Of a stretch of DNA of 64,000 bases, positions 53,961 through 63,106 are shown in pieces. Positions within the stretch are counted from its first letter, which is position 1; every line of letters begins with the position of its first letter. Under the pieces are notes generated by a model. It made no database searches. It was not told the origin of the DNA and saw only the letters and a list, made by a program, of their open reading frames with translations. The stretch spans positions 186,001-250,000 of the forward strand of contig NZ_RQUZ01000001.1 in assembly GCF_003992065.1 (NCBI RefSeq), read 5' to 3'. Made by a program: the position numbers and the translations under genes. The stretch is from Veillonella seminalis. GTDB lineage: Bacteria > Bacillota > Negativicutes > Veillonellales > Veillonellaceae.

Positions 53961-55136
53961 ATGGACGTACGCGAAGAAGCAGTACAAAAGAAATTGGAAT
54001 TAGGTGGTTTTTTAACAACCGGCACAAAATATCCTTTGAAGGATGCTCACGATTTATCCGTAGCTTATACGCCGGGGGTAGCTGAACCATGCTTACGCAT
54101 AAAAGACAATGAAGAATTGTCCTTTGACTTAACTTGCCGCGGTAACATGGTTGCAGTTGTATCGGACGGGACTCGTGTACTTGGCCTCGGTAACATCGGC
54201 GCAGCCGCTGCAATGCCTGTAATGGAAGGTAAATCCTTACTTTTCAAACGTTTCGGTAATGTAGACTGCGTGCCAATCGTAATTGACAGTGACGATACGG
54301 AAGAAATTATCCGCACTGTTAAATTATTACAAAAGAACTTCGCTGGTATTAACTTAGAAGATATTTCGTCTCCTAAATGCTATGAAATCGAAAATCGCTT
54401 GAAAGAAGAACTCGAAATTCCGGTATTCCACGATGACCAACATGGTACAGCTATTGCATGTTTAGCCGGTGTTAAAGCAGCTCTTCGTTTTGTAAAAAAA
54501 GATTTGAGCAAAGTTAAAATCGTTGTAAACGGTGCCGGTGCAGCCGGTGCTAATATTGCTCGTTTATTGTACTTGGCAGGCGCTCGCGACATTACCTTGA
54601 TGGTAAGCTCCGGCGTACTTAACAAAAACTACAAACGTCTTGACTCTTTACAAGCTGAATTAATCAAATTGTTGGGTCAGGAAGAAAAAACAGGTACATT
54701 GGCTGAAATGGCTAAAGGCGCTGACGTATTACTCGGCGTTTCCGCTGCAGGTGCCTTCACACCTGAAATTTTGAAAAACCTGGCTAAAGACTCCATCGTA
54801 TTTGCTATGGCTAATCCTAATCCGGAAGCTATGTATGACGATGCGAAAGCTTGCGGCGTACGCGTTATGGGTACCGGTCGCAGTGATGCTCCTAACCAGA
54901 TTAATAACGTTAACGTATTCCCCGGTTTATTCCGTGGTGCCATCGACGTTCATGCATCCAAGATTAATGATGAAATGAAATTGGCTGCTGCCGATGCGTT
55001 GGCTAATTTAGTATCTGACGAAGATCTTCGTGAAGACTATGTTGTAGCCGATGCGTTCGACGAACGCGTTCCTTTGGCTGTGGCAAAAGCCGTTGCCGAC
55101 GTGGCCGTGAAAACGGGCGTAGCGCGTAAAAAATAA
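53961..55136 (+). CDS. NAD(P)-dependent malic enzyme (short form)
   Basis: A 391-residue malic enzyme: LSVAYTPGVAEPC, GTRVLGLGNIGAAAAMPVMEGK, FHDDQHGTAIACLAG, and the Rossmann motif VNGAGAAGANIA. Oxidatively decarboxylates malate to pyruvate, connecting lactate/pyruvate and the dicarboxylate branch of a Veillonella-type metabolism. AGGAGGGG precedes the ATG. Its stop codon lies within the first base pairs of the large hairpin array downstream. Confidence 0.94.
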   Translation: MDVREEAVQKKLELGGFLTTGTKYPLKDAHDLSVAYTPGVAEPCLRIKDNEELSFDLTCRGNMVAVVSDGTRVLGLGNIGAAAAMPVMEGKSLLFKRFGNVDCVPIVIDSDDTEEIIRTVKLLQKNFAGINLEDISSPKCYEIENRLKEELEIPVFHDDQHGTAIACLAGVKAALRFVKKDLSKVKIVVNGAGAAGANIARLLYLAGARDITLMVSSGVLNKNYKRLDSLQAELIKLLGQEEKTGTLAEMAKGADVLLGVSAAGAFTPEILKNLAKDSIVFAMANPNPEAMYDDAKACGVRVMGTGRSDAPNQINNVNVFPGLFRGAIDVHASKINDEMKLAAADALANLVSDEDLREDYVVADAFDERVPLAVAKAVADVAVKTGVARKK

Positions 55137-55546
55137 AAAGGTCTTATCTTACCGGCTCCAAGCCGTTTAGGGCAGGTGCTTTGGTGAGTGACCGGTTACA
55201 ATAATTAAAAAAGGGAACTCTTATCTTATATAAGCCAAAATGGCTGCACCGTTTTACGGGTGTAAGATAAGGGTTCCTTATTTTATTGCATAGAAGGCGA
55301 CACATATCTTATTTGCTCCTGGCTACACGTAGCAAAAGTCGCTTCATAAGATATGTGTCGTCTTCTAATGTAATTAACTGTTAAATATAGCTAAACTTTA
55401 TCTTACACCCGCTAAACTGCAGCAGACCAAATCTCTTTATAAGATAAGAGTTTCCTTTTATCAATATTGTGAACTACATACAAGCCACTCACCAAAGTAC
55501 CTGTTTGCGAAACAGGCAAAGCCGCTGGGGGAGATAAGGCCTTTTT
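55135..55546 (+). ncRNA. Large nested hairpin array (candidate structured RNA or compound inverted-repeat element)
   Basis: About 412 nt with no ORF and a layered fold. A 15-bp closing stem joins 55135-55149 to 55532-55546. A second 16-bp stem joins 55175-55190 to 55486-55501. Inside are three side-by-side modules: A (55212-55228 with 55263-55279), B (55293-55312 with 55346-55365) and C (55393-55405 with 55440-55453). Small hairpins occur at 55153-55165, 55322-55333 and 55500-55516. The closing stem and modules A-C share TTATCTT/AAGATAA. The departures from complementarity in the two outer stems and in A and B are G-U on the + strand. The 3' end runs into CCTTTTTATTTTTT, so it can also terminate the malic enzyme transcript. 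Confidence 0.7.
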
Positions 55547-55661
55547 ATTTTTTGACGAGGAGGGGGAGATTAGGGTGATTGATTTTGTCGGGTGGTTTTA
55601 CTATACTGAGGACAAGGATAGCTTGTGAGAGAGAGTAAAGTTTTAGGTGTTTGGAGTGAAT

Positions 55662-56957
55662 ATGATGATTGATACGATGAAGGTTCGCGGGGCCAGGGTC
55701 CATAATCTTAAAAATATTGATGTAGATATTCCGTTGGGGAAGATTGTCGGGATTGCGGGTGTATCCGGTTCCGGAAAATCTTCGTTGGCGCTGGGGGTTT
55801 TGTACACAGAAGGCTCGCGACGTTATCTGGAAGCATTATCTACGTATACTCGCCGGCGTATGACGCAGGCAGCCAGAGCCAGTGTAGATGAGGTGTTATA
55901 TGTGCCGGCGGCGTTGGCGCTCCATCAGCGTCCGGGCGTGCCCGGTATTCGCAGTACTTTTGGTACGGGGACAGAGTTGTTGAACAGTTGACGTTTGATG
56001 TATTCAAGGCTTGCCAGTCATCGATGCCCAAACGGTCATTATCTGAAACCGACTTTAGCCGTTGCGGCAGAAAAAGAACTGATTTGTCCGGAATGTGGCG
56101 TACATTTTTACGCGCCGTCCGCCGAAGAACTGGCGTTCAACTCTCAAGGTGCCTGTGAAATGTGTGGCGGTACAGGCAGTATTCGCACCGTAAATATGGC
56201 CAGTTTGGTGCCCAATGAATTTCTTACTATTGACGAGGGGGCTGTGGCTCCTTGGAACAGCCTTATGTGGTCGCTCATGACTGATGTGTGTCGTGAAATG
56301 GGCGTTCGTACCGATGTGCCGTTTCGTGACTTGACGCCTGAAGAAAAGGAGATTGTTTACCACGGTCCGGCGGAGAAAAAGCATATTTTTTATAAGGCTA
56401 AGAACTCGAATGAAGCGGGCGAGCTTGATTTTACTTATTATAATGCTGTGTATACCGTTGAAAATGCACTGGCAAAAGTTAAGGAGGAAAAAGGCATGAA
56501 ACGGGTAGAAAAGTTCTTAAAAGAGGAAGTATGCCCGACGTGCCACGGTACGCGTCTTTCTGTTGCTGCTCGTGCTCCGAAATTGCGGGATATTTCACTG
56601 GATGAAGCCTGTACTATGACATTGGCTGATTTGGTAGTGTGGGTAGAGGGCGTTCCCGATAGTTTGCCGAAAGCGATGAAACCTATGGCAGACAGTATTT
56701 GTGAGGCTTTTCAAGGGATGGCCAAACGACTCATAGATCTGGGGCTGGGCTATCTGAGTTTAGATCGTGCATCTTCTACCCTTTCAACGGGGGAACGTCA
56801 ACGGATGCAGTTGGCTCGAGCTGTGCGTAATCGCACTACCGGTGTCCTGATAACCCTTGCCGAGGGCGAGTTAATAAAGGTAATATGGTCTGGAAGGATG
56901 GGAACGCTAATCACGATGATAGTGCTTATGATATTTGAGCAAGAAGATGTACAGTAA
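55662..56957 (+). pseudogene. Decayed UvrA paralogue (UvrA2-like ABC ATPase)
   Basis: The N-terminal ATPase half of a UvrA-like protein, in one frame but cut by TGA at 55989-55991 (ELLNS-stop-RLMYSRLASHRC). Walker A is intact (GVSGSGKSS); a zinc-type CPECGVHF/CEMCGGTG pair and the ABC signature LSTGERQRMQLARA are present. After TTGVL, where Walker B and LDEPSIGLH should follow, unrelated sequence runs to a stop at 56957. The whole second ATPase half is lost. Paralogues of this group are linked to antibiotic resistance or accessory repair; this copy cannot work. Confidence 0.85.
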
Positions 56958-56977
56958 ACGCTCTATGATATAAACAA

Positions 56978-57052
56978 TGAAAAAGAACACCTACTCCAAA
57001 GGGGTCCCCTTGCTGCGTGTCAGCCGGGGAAGGGAGTAGGTGTTCTTTTTCA
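56978..57052. terminator. Perfect 20-bp inverted repeat, bidirectional terminator
   Basis: TGAAAAAGAACACCTACTCC (56978-56997) is exactly complementary to 57033-57052. The 35-nt loop contains a GGGGTCCCC palindrome. A- and T-rich ends permit termination both ways, between the UvrA remnant and the leftward SLH gene. Confidence 0.8.
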
Positions 57053-57140
57053 TGTTATAAAGTATTTTATTGTATAAATCTCGCTCAAATGTAGAGCTGT
57101 ATAATTCTGTGAGGCGTTCCCATCTTATCAGAATAGAGAG

Positions 57141-58553
57141 TTATTGCTCGTCCTCAGCAAGAGTTATAGAAACCTTGGAACCGAATTTTTTGTTCATAGT
57201 CTTTTGGCTATCTGCACTCAACTTGTCTACAACCAACGTCAACCCCGATGCGTTCTGGTTAGGAACGGCGGAAAGAATTGATCCGGTCGGTTCTTGCTGA
57301 TTATAGAAATAAGCGGCTTCGGTCTGCAGCTTACCAAGTTCGATTTCGGTCATGGAACCGGTGGTTACTTGTACATTGCTACGTAAATCGCTGTCTTTGG
57401 AGAAGGCAAGGGCGGCTCCTAATTTTTTAACATCCTCTTCGTTTTTTAAGGCGGCTACGAGTTTATTATCCTGCCAATACATGGCGCCATGAGTACGGAA
57501 TACATATTCTTTACCGAATGTTTGCTCAATTAAGTTGAGCATTTTATTCTCTACCTGTTGATGTAGGATTTTTTCACGTAAGGCCACGGCAGCACTGCTG
57601 TTGGTAACACGATACATGATTTCCGTTGCTTCCGCGCGGGTGATGTATTTTTCCGGATTAAACAACAAACGAGGTTGGTAATGAAGGAAACCTAAGGCGA
57701 CCAGTTCGCGAACGGCCGTTTGAGCCCAAGGGGCGATGAATTTCTGGTCATTATAATGAACGGCGTCCATAGCGGCTTGGTCGTCGGTGGTATAGCCCAA
57801 GTAGTGAATGTAGTTATCGGCTACGACGGCAAACTCTTGACGAGACATGAACTGCTCCGGACGATAGGTATTATCACCATAGCCGCTGATAATGTTCAGC
57901 TGGGCCACTCGTTCGATGGCATTGGCGGACCAACGATCCGACGTGATGTCTTTGAATGAGCTGGAGAGCATAACGGAGGATTCCCCGGAGATTAAATTAC
58001 TGAACAATGAGGCCACTTCTTCACGGCTGATCGGTTTTTCGGGACGGAAGGTGTTGTCGTTATAACCGGAGATTAACTGCTGATTCGTCATGACCGCAAT
58101 GGCTTTGGTAGCCCAGTAGTCGGCCGGAATGTCTACAAAAGTATATTTACGAGCTTCTTCGAAAACACTGGAGGTATTTTGTATCGTGCTGAATTTGAAA
58201 GGCTTATAGGTGCCTATTGCAGCTGTTTTGGAGTTTGTTGTGTCAGTATTCGCATTGTCAGTTAAAGATTCGGAAGCTGTTTTACTGCTGTCGGCGGCTG
58301 ATTGGGCCTCCAATTGCGAAGTTGCCTGTCCCACAGCTTGTGCTGTATTGTTTGTGGTGTAATATTTCAGCGTTAAGGGACTGAAGGTGGTTTCGTTGCT
58401 TGGCGATTCTTTGACAACGCGCACCGGCGTATGGTCCTCATCGCTAACATCGTTAGGGCCGGTCACCGTTACGGTTTCTGCTTGGGCGATTGAGGTAGTG
58501 AGAACTAGGGCACAAAGTAGGGCCAGAGACTTTGTGGTGGTAAATTTAAACAT
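57141..58553 (-). CDS. Secreted protein with three SLH domains and a conserved C-terminal domain
   Basis: A 470-residue protein with a signal peptide (MFKFTTTKSLALLCALVLTT, cleavage after AQA). Three SLH repeats cover about residues 135-320 (FVDIPADYWATKAI, FKDITSDRWSANAI, FIAPWAQTAVREL, each with a later R-E/A motif). The C-terminal ~140 residues (HGAMYWQDNKL onwards) match the paralogue at 60480-61913. In Negativicutes SLH domains bind polyamine-modified peptidoglycan and tether the outer membrane; no porin barrel is visible here, so it is probably a periplasmic wall protein. Confidence 0.84.
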   Translation of the reverse strand: MFKFTTTKSLALLCALVLTTSIAQAETVTVTGPNDVSDEDHTPVRVVKESPSNETTFSPLTLKYYTTNNTAQAVGQATSQLEAQSAADSSKTASESLTDNANTDTTNSKTAAIGTYKPFKFSTIQNTSSVFEEARKYTFVDIPADYWATKAIAVMTNQQLISGYNDNTFRPEKPISREEVASLFSNLISGESSVMLSSSFKDITSDRWSANAIERVAQLNIISGYGDNTYRPEQFMSRQEFAVVADNYIHYLGYTTDDQAAMDAVHYNDQKFIAPWAQTAVRELVALGFLHYQPRLLFNPEKYITRAEATEIMYRVTNSSAAVALREKILHQQVENKMLNLIEQTFGKEYVFRTHGAMYWQDNKLVAALKNEEDVKKLGAALAFSKDSDLRSNVQVTTGSMTEIELGKLQTEAAYFYNQQEPTGSILSAVPNQNASGLTLVVDKLSADSQKTMNKKFGSKVSITLAEDEQ

Positions 58554-58635
58554 GATACTCCTCCGGGAGTTTTTGCAAAACTCTTGTAATTTAAAATTAT
58601 TTGGAAAAATTATAATTTATACAGTATTAAAACTT

Positions 58636-58669
58636 AGCTAGGTAACCTCGACAATAAGATTACCTAGCT
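58636..58669 (-). terminator. Hairpin terminator after the glycosyltransferase gene
   Basis: AGCTAGGTAA pairs with TTACCTAGCT over 10 bp; the leftward strand continues with AAGTTTTAAT. It separates the glycosyltransferase gene from the SLH gene downstream. Confidence 0.65.
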
Positions 58670-58742
58670 GTTTTGATAGAGTTTAAAAATATGATTTTAT
58701 TATAATGATCTAAAAGTATAATCGCAACTAAACTTAGTGTGT

Positions 58743-60461
58743 TTATTGAGCCTTCGGCTTGAATACAATAACATTTTCGACCTGATAAGCTTCTTTGACC
58801 TGCTGATTGAGCGGTGTTTTCAGAAAATCCGCCTTGTATTTCAGCGGTACCAAGATGATGAAATCGGTCTTGCCTTGAACAGCCTTAACGGCCTCAGCTT
58901 CAGAGGCAACGGGCATAACGTTTTTGCCTTTATCCCAAATTGTTTCTTTGTCGGGATCAGGTATGATTTGTGTCACCGGATGACCGTTGTAATAGACGAG
59001 CGACGTGCGGTAATCGCGATAGTAATATACCTGTGTAGTCGGCCGTAATGTTAATGTGTCAGCCAATTTAGCTGTCGATGCATCGTCCGCGATAGGCGGC
59101 AATACACACAGCAATAATACATAAAGTACACTGATGCTTAAGGCGACCATCTTAGCACTTCGACATATATGCGGTCGGATGAGACCATATAAGAGCGGCA
59201 AGAGGCTCATTACACCGCCGATGATTAAGGTAACCATTAAGTTTGCAAGATTAACATCAGGCTGTGTTTTGCCGCCAAACCATAAGCCGACAGCCGCTAT
59301 GATTACCAAGAAAACAGCCGGTAGCAGAATCAGCAAATTATTACTATAGGAACGGGTGTGTTGTTTGAGCCAGCAGAAATCACTTTCCGGCGGCAGTGCG
59401 ATTACTTTTACTTGGCGAGGGTTAATATTTTTCAGAAGTGAATCTTTTAAACGAATATAGCCCTGCGCCGTTAAGATAATGAACGGGATGATACACAAGA
59501 ATGTATATGTCAAATATTTGGTAGCCATGAGGTTATAAAAGATGAAAACCCCAAGTCCCCAAGTGAGCAAGTATTTAAACCAAGGACTGCGTTCTCCGTA
59601 GATGAGTTCGTAAATCGTTAAGCCGGTCCATGGCAATAGAGATACGGGCCAAAGCACAAAGTACAGGAACCACCAGTTATGATCGGGATGTTCCGGCACG
59701 GTAGCGCGTACTACATTGTGGAGTCCTAAGAAACCTTCGATAAAGGCCATGCCGTGATAGCTGTACATTAAGATGTACCAAGGCAAGGCAACGATGGCAA
59801 ACACCAAGAGGCCAAACGGGTGAAATAAGCGTTTCCAGGTAGCGACATCCCGCTGAAACAGAGCCACATAAGCGATGAGAATGAGACCCGGCAGAACGAT
59901 TCCCACCGGTCCCTTGGTTAATACGGCCAGGCCGGCGAAGGCATAGGCGAGCATCATATGACGCGTCGTCTGCCAACCGCGCAGGCCCAGATAGGCGAAG
60001 AAGAGAATTCCCTGGGTAAATAGGAATAAATAACCGTCTGTCAAAATGGCATGGCTGATATACCAAAATTCTAAGGACGTGCCCAACATGATGGCACACC
60101 ATAGGGCTAAATCGCGACGTTTGGCTACAAGGCGCATGCCGTAATAGATAAACATCCCATTGAAGGCGGCACAAAGGATGAACGGCAGACGAGCCGTAAA
60201 ATCCGAAATGCCGAACAGGTTAAAGGATGCCATTAAGAGCCAGTATGTGAAAATCGGTTTGTCATACCAATACTGATCGTAAATCATGGGAGACAGATAG
60301 CTTTGATGTTGCAGCATATTGACGGCACTTAAGGCATAATTGGATTCTACCGTGTCGGTTATCGGAAAGTTCCAGGCGAAGAGCCCGTAGGCGAATAGGA
60401 GCCAAATTCCGATAGCCGCCAAGTAGAGATAATCTCGGCGCGTAAAAGGTGTTGCAAACAT
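58743..60461 (-). CDS. Family-39 (ArnT/PMT-like) membrane glycosyltransferase
   Basis: A 572-residue integral membrane GT-C enzyme with about 11-12 helices. The first periplasmic loop has the catalytic acidic residues in PITDTVESNYALSA and a YDQYWYDKPIFTYWL segment, the ArnT/dolichyl-mannosyltransferase pattern. It transfers a sugar from a polyprenyl-phosphate donor to lipid A, glycan or protein in the periplasm. It is 18 bp downstream of an SLH gene in the same direction, so it may glycosylate an envelope component. Confidence 0.85.
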   Translation of the reverse strand: MFATPFTRRDYLYLAAIGIWLLFAYGLFAWNFPITDTVESNYALSAVNMLQHQSYLSPMIYDQYWYDKPIFTYWLLMASFNLFGISDFTARLPFILCAAFNGMFIYYGMRLVAKRRDLALWCAIMLGTSLEFWYISHAILTDGYLFLFTQGILFFAYLGLRGWQTTRHMMLAYAFAGLAVLTKGPVGIVLPGLILIAYVALFQRDVATWKRLFHPFGLLVFAIVALPWYILMYSYHGMAFIEGFLGLHNVVRATVPEHPDHNWWFLYFVLWPVSLLPWTGLTIYELIYGERSPWFKYLLTWGLGVFIFYNLMATKYLTYTFLCIIPFIILTAQGYIRLKDSLLKNINPRQVKVIALPPESDFCWLKQHTRSYSNNLLILLPAVFLVIIAAVGLWFGGKTQPDVNLANLMVTLIIGGVMSLLPLLYGLIRPHICRSAKMVALSISVLYVLLLCVLPPIADDASTAKLADTLTLRPTTQVYYYRDYRTSLVYYNGHPVTQIIPDPDKETIWDKGKNVMPVASEAEAVKAVQGKTDFIILVPLKYKADFLKTPLNQQVKEAYQVENVIVFKPKAQ

Positions 60462-60479
60462 GTTTGAAGACTCCTTCGA

Positions 60480-61913
60480 TTAATTTTTAGAAGTATCCGT
60501 TGTTGCATTGGCATTGTCCGTTGTTACCAAGAATACATGAACTTTGTTGCCAAATGCATTGCGGATGGAATCATTCATATAATCGAAGCCTTTGTCGATG
60601 CGGACAATCAGCTGATTATGAGCTACGCTCGGATAAGCACCCAAGATAGTGCCGGCCGGTTGTTTTTGAGCATAGAACGTACGGAAGTTGTTTTCAATAC
60701 GATCGTATTCGGCCTGGCTGTACTGCGTTGTTTCCAAATGGATGCGGTTGTTCAGGGCTTCATCAGCGGCTTTATTTTTAGCGTCTTTGGCTAAAATATC
60801 TTCAAATTTAGCAAGGTCGTCATCGCTCTTGAAGGCTACATGCAATACATCATTTTGCCAGTACATGACACCGTAGTTCTGGAAGTTCCCCGGAGTTTTA
60901 TAAAGTGTGTTTAATTTTTTGAAAACTTTGTTTTCAAGGTCAGATTGGGCTTCCCAATCGCGGGTCTGTTTAGCGGTTACATTGCCGGTTGTAGTGTTTT
61001 GACCTTTGGAATCAGGAAGAGCGGCACTGCTGTCGGAAGTGGCTGTGCTTGATTTTGTGTCAGTGTTTTTGCTGTCGGCCGCAGGACTCACCATCATGCC
61101 TTTTTCAATACGGAATAACATGGCTACCGCTTCGGCACGGGTAATATCTTCGGTCGGACGGAAGAAGTTGCTGTCCCCGCCGGAAGCGATGATGCCGCGG
61201 CTGGCTAAGGTAGTTACGGACGATTTATATTCGCTGTCAATTTTGCTTTCGTCAGGGAAGCTTACTTGATCCGGAGCTACCACTACATTCGGTTTGTATT
61301 CTTTAGCTTTGGTTTTGCTCTTAATGGAGGCTACGGTAAGTTCGTCTTTATAAGCTAAATATTCAGCGGCTGTTTGGGCGAATTCTTCACGAGTCAAGGT
61401 TTCCTGATTTTTGAACGGAGCCAATAATTCTTCACCGGTTACATCTTTAACCACCGTGATTTTGGCGTTTTTCTTGTTTTGCGAAGATTTGGCGTCTTTG
61501 GCTGCCTGCTGTGCTTTGTCATGGGCAATCAGTTTATCATAAAGGGCAGCAGCATCAGCTGTTTTTAAAGCATCGTCCGGTTTGAATTCACCTTGACCGT
61601 TACCGGATAAAATGCCGTCTTCAAGCATAACGTTAATTGGTACGGCGGCCCAGTGATTTTTTACATCCTGGAAGCCTTTGGCTTCTTCTGCGGCAGCGGC
61701 TTTAGCGGCTTTTTCATTCATAGATTCAACTAATTGCGCTTTTTCTTTGTCGGCGGCGGTTAATTCTTTGGTCTGTACCGTATCGGCAGCGGTGGCTGTG
61801 GTTGTTACCGCAGTTGTTGCCGTGCTGTCTGCGTCAGCGGCCAGACCGGTGTACGTAGTTGTTGTTAAAAGCGTAGCTACTAAAACGGCTAAGCGTAAAG
61901 AACGTGATGTCAT
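60480..61913 (-). CDS. Secreted SLH-domain protein, Ala/Lys/Thr-rich, paralogue of 57141-58553
   Basis: A 477-residue protein with a signal peptide ending about TYTGLAADA. A low-complexity Thr/Ala stretch follows, then SLH units (FQDVKNHWAAVPINVMLEDG ... FPDESKIDSEYKSSVTTLAS with ITRAEAVAMLFRIE) and a Ser/Thr-rich linker (KNTDTKSSTATSDSSAALPD). The C-terminal domain has YGVMYWQNDVLHVAFK, matching the other SLH protein. One SLH unit is degenerate. Probably a wall-bound periplasmic protein co-transcribed with the glycosyltransferase. Confidence 0.83.
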   Translation of the reverse strand: MTSRSLRLAVLVATLLTTTTYTGLAADADSTATTAVTTTATAADTVQTKELTAADKEKAQLVESMNEKAAKAAAAEEAKGFQDVKNHWAAVPINVMLEDGILSGNGQGEFKPDDALKTADAAALYDKLIAHDKAQQAAKDAKSSQNKKNAKITVVKDVTGEELLAPFKNQETLTREEFAQTAAEYLAYKDELTVASIKSKTKAKEYKPNVVVAPDQVSFPDESKIDSEYKSSVTTLASRGIIASGGDSNFFRPTEDITRAEAVAMLFRIEKGMMVSPAADSKNTDTKSSTATSDSSAALPDSKGQNTTTGNVTAKQTRDWEAQSDLENKVFKKLNTLYKTPGNFQNYGVMYWQNDVLHVAFKSDDDLAKFEDILAKDAKNKAADEALNNRIHLETTQYSQAEYDRIENNFRTFYAQKQPAGTILGAYPSVAHNQLIVRIDKGFDYMNDSIRNAFGNKVHVFLVTTDNANATTDTSKN

Positions 61914-62349
61914 AAATGAAACCCCTTTCTATTTCAGGTTATTAAAAATTTGAGAAAAACATCTTGATAATGTACATACTTTATTATTGAGTTTACGAAT
62001 AATAAAAATAATACCCTTAATACTTTGATTATATCACGAATAAGAGGAGCTTTAAAGGGATAAAGAAGCGGTTTGAAGCGAACAACAGTTACTATTCAAA
62101 TAATTACGTTCTCTGTACAAATATTTTGCTAAATCCTATTTCAAGCATTCTTAAAACGCATATGAGATAGGGCTTTTGCCAATATCGCAATTCTTTGGAC
62201 AAGGCATTTTTTATTCTATATAATATTAGTGATGATTTCCGTGCGATTATACAGTGTAGACCGTTTAATCTTGAAAAGAATGGGAAGTATGCGCAAGTGT
62301 GGGTAATCAAGTAAGTGTAAGTACGTAGGAAAGTTGAGGATGTGAGGAA
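61914..62349. other. Divergent intergenic region SLH/lutA
   Basis: About 435 bp without a gene. It contains the lutA promoter candidate near 62195-62224 and, at its left end, the AAAGGGG ribosome site of the SLH gene. I see no further repeat, hairpin or regulator site. Confidence 0.5.
62195..62224 (+). promoter_or_regulatory. Candidate promoter of the lut operon
   Basis: TTGGAC (62195-62200), an 18-bp spacer and a consensus TATAAT (62219-62224), giving a leader of about 120 nt before lutA. Confidence 0.55.
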
Positions 62350-63087
62350 ATGAAAATTCATTTATTTTCACAATGTTTGATTGACATGTTTTATCCCCAC
62401 GTGGGGATGGCCGGCGTACAGGTATTAGAACGATTAGGCTGCGATATTACCGTGCCTAAGAAACAGGTATGCTGCGGACAGATGTTTGCGAACTCCGGTT
62501 ATAACGACGCGGCTAAAGGCGCAATCAAGAATACGATTGAAGTCTTTGAAAACGCTGAGTACATCGTGAGCATGTCCGGTTCTTGTGCCTTTGCCATTCG
62601 TGACGAATATCGTCATATTTTGGCAGATGAGCCCGAATGGATGGCTCGTGCCGCCAAAGTCAGTGAACGCATCTATGAATTCACCGATTTTATCGTGAAT
62701 GTATTGGGCGTAACTGATGTAGGAGCTACATTTAACGACAAAGTTACGTACCACAAATCTTGTCACGTAACGCGTTTAATGGGTATCAAAGAACCACCTA
62801 TGAAATTATTGGAAAATGTTAAAGGTCTCGAATATTTACCAATGAATCGTGCGGAAGGTTGCTGTGGTTTCGGCGGTACGTTTACTGTTAAAATGCCTGA
62901 AATCTCCGCTGTTATGACTCGCGAAAAAGCAATGAATATTTACAATTCCGGTGCTAATGTAGTAGCCGGCGGTGACCAAGCTTGTCTCATGAATATTGAA
63001 GGTATGCTTGATCGTCTTTATAAAGACGGCGAAATCGATCGTCGTATCAAGGTAATGCACATTGCGGAATTATTGAATTCACGCTAG
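62350..63087 (+). CDS. lutA: Lactate utilisation protein LutA (cysteine-rich Fe-S subunit)
   Basis: A 245-residue CCG-domain protein with two cysteine-rich blocks of the LutA/YkgE/GlpC family: KQVCCGQMFANSG with a later SGSCAF, and SCHVTRL with EGCCGFGGTF. With LutB and LutC it forms the Fe-S L-lactate dehydrogenase complex, oxidising lactate to pyruvate; lactate is the main substrate of Veillonella-like bacteria. The start has GAGGAA upstream and lutB follows by 19 bp. Confidence 0.93.
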   Translation: MKIHLFSQCLIDMFYPHVGMAGVQVLERLGCDITVPKKQVCCGQMFANSGYNDAAKGAIKNTIEVFENAEYIVSMSGSCAFAIRDEYRHILADEPEWMARAAKVSERIYEFTDFIVNVLGVTDVGATFNDKVTYHKSCHVTRLMGIKEPPMKLLENVKGLEYLPMNRAEGCCGFGGTFTVKMPEISAVMTREKAMNIYNSGANVVAGGDQACLMNIEGMLDRLYKDGEIDRRIKVMHIAELLNSR

Positions 63088-63106
63088 TCGTTAGGAGGAA
63101 CTGAAC

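Noticed and set aside
55135-55546. CRISPR array or integron attC site
   Set aside because: Repeats are inverted and nested rather than direct with even spacers; no cas genes; no attC core sites (RYYYAAC/GTTRRRY) are evident.
6385-55991. Three in-frame stops (TAG 6385, TAA 16717, TGA 55989) as possible recoding (pyrrolysine, selenocysteine, alternative code)
   Set aside because: All three stop codons are involved, in unrelated genes, without a visible SECIS or PYLIS element; two of the genes are also truncated. Ordinary nonsense mutation is simpler.
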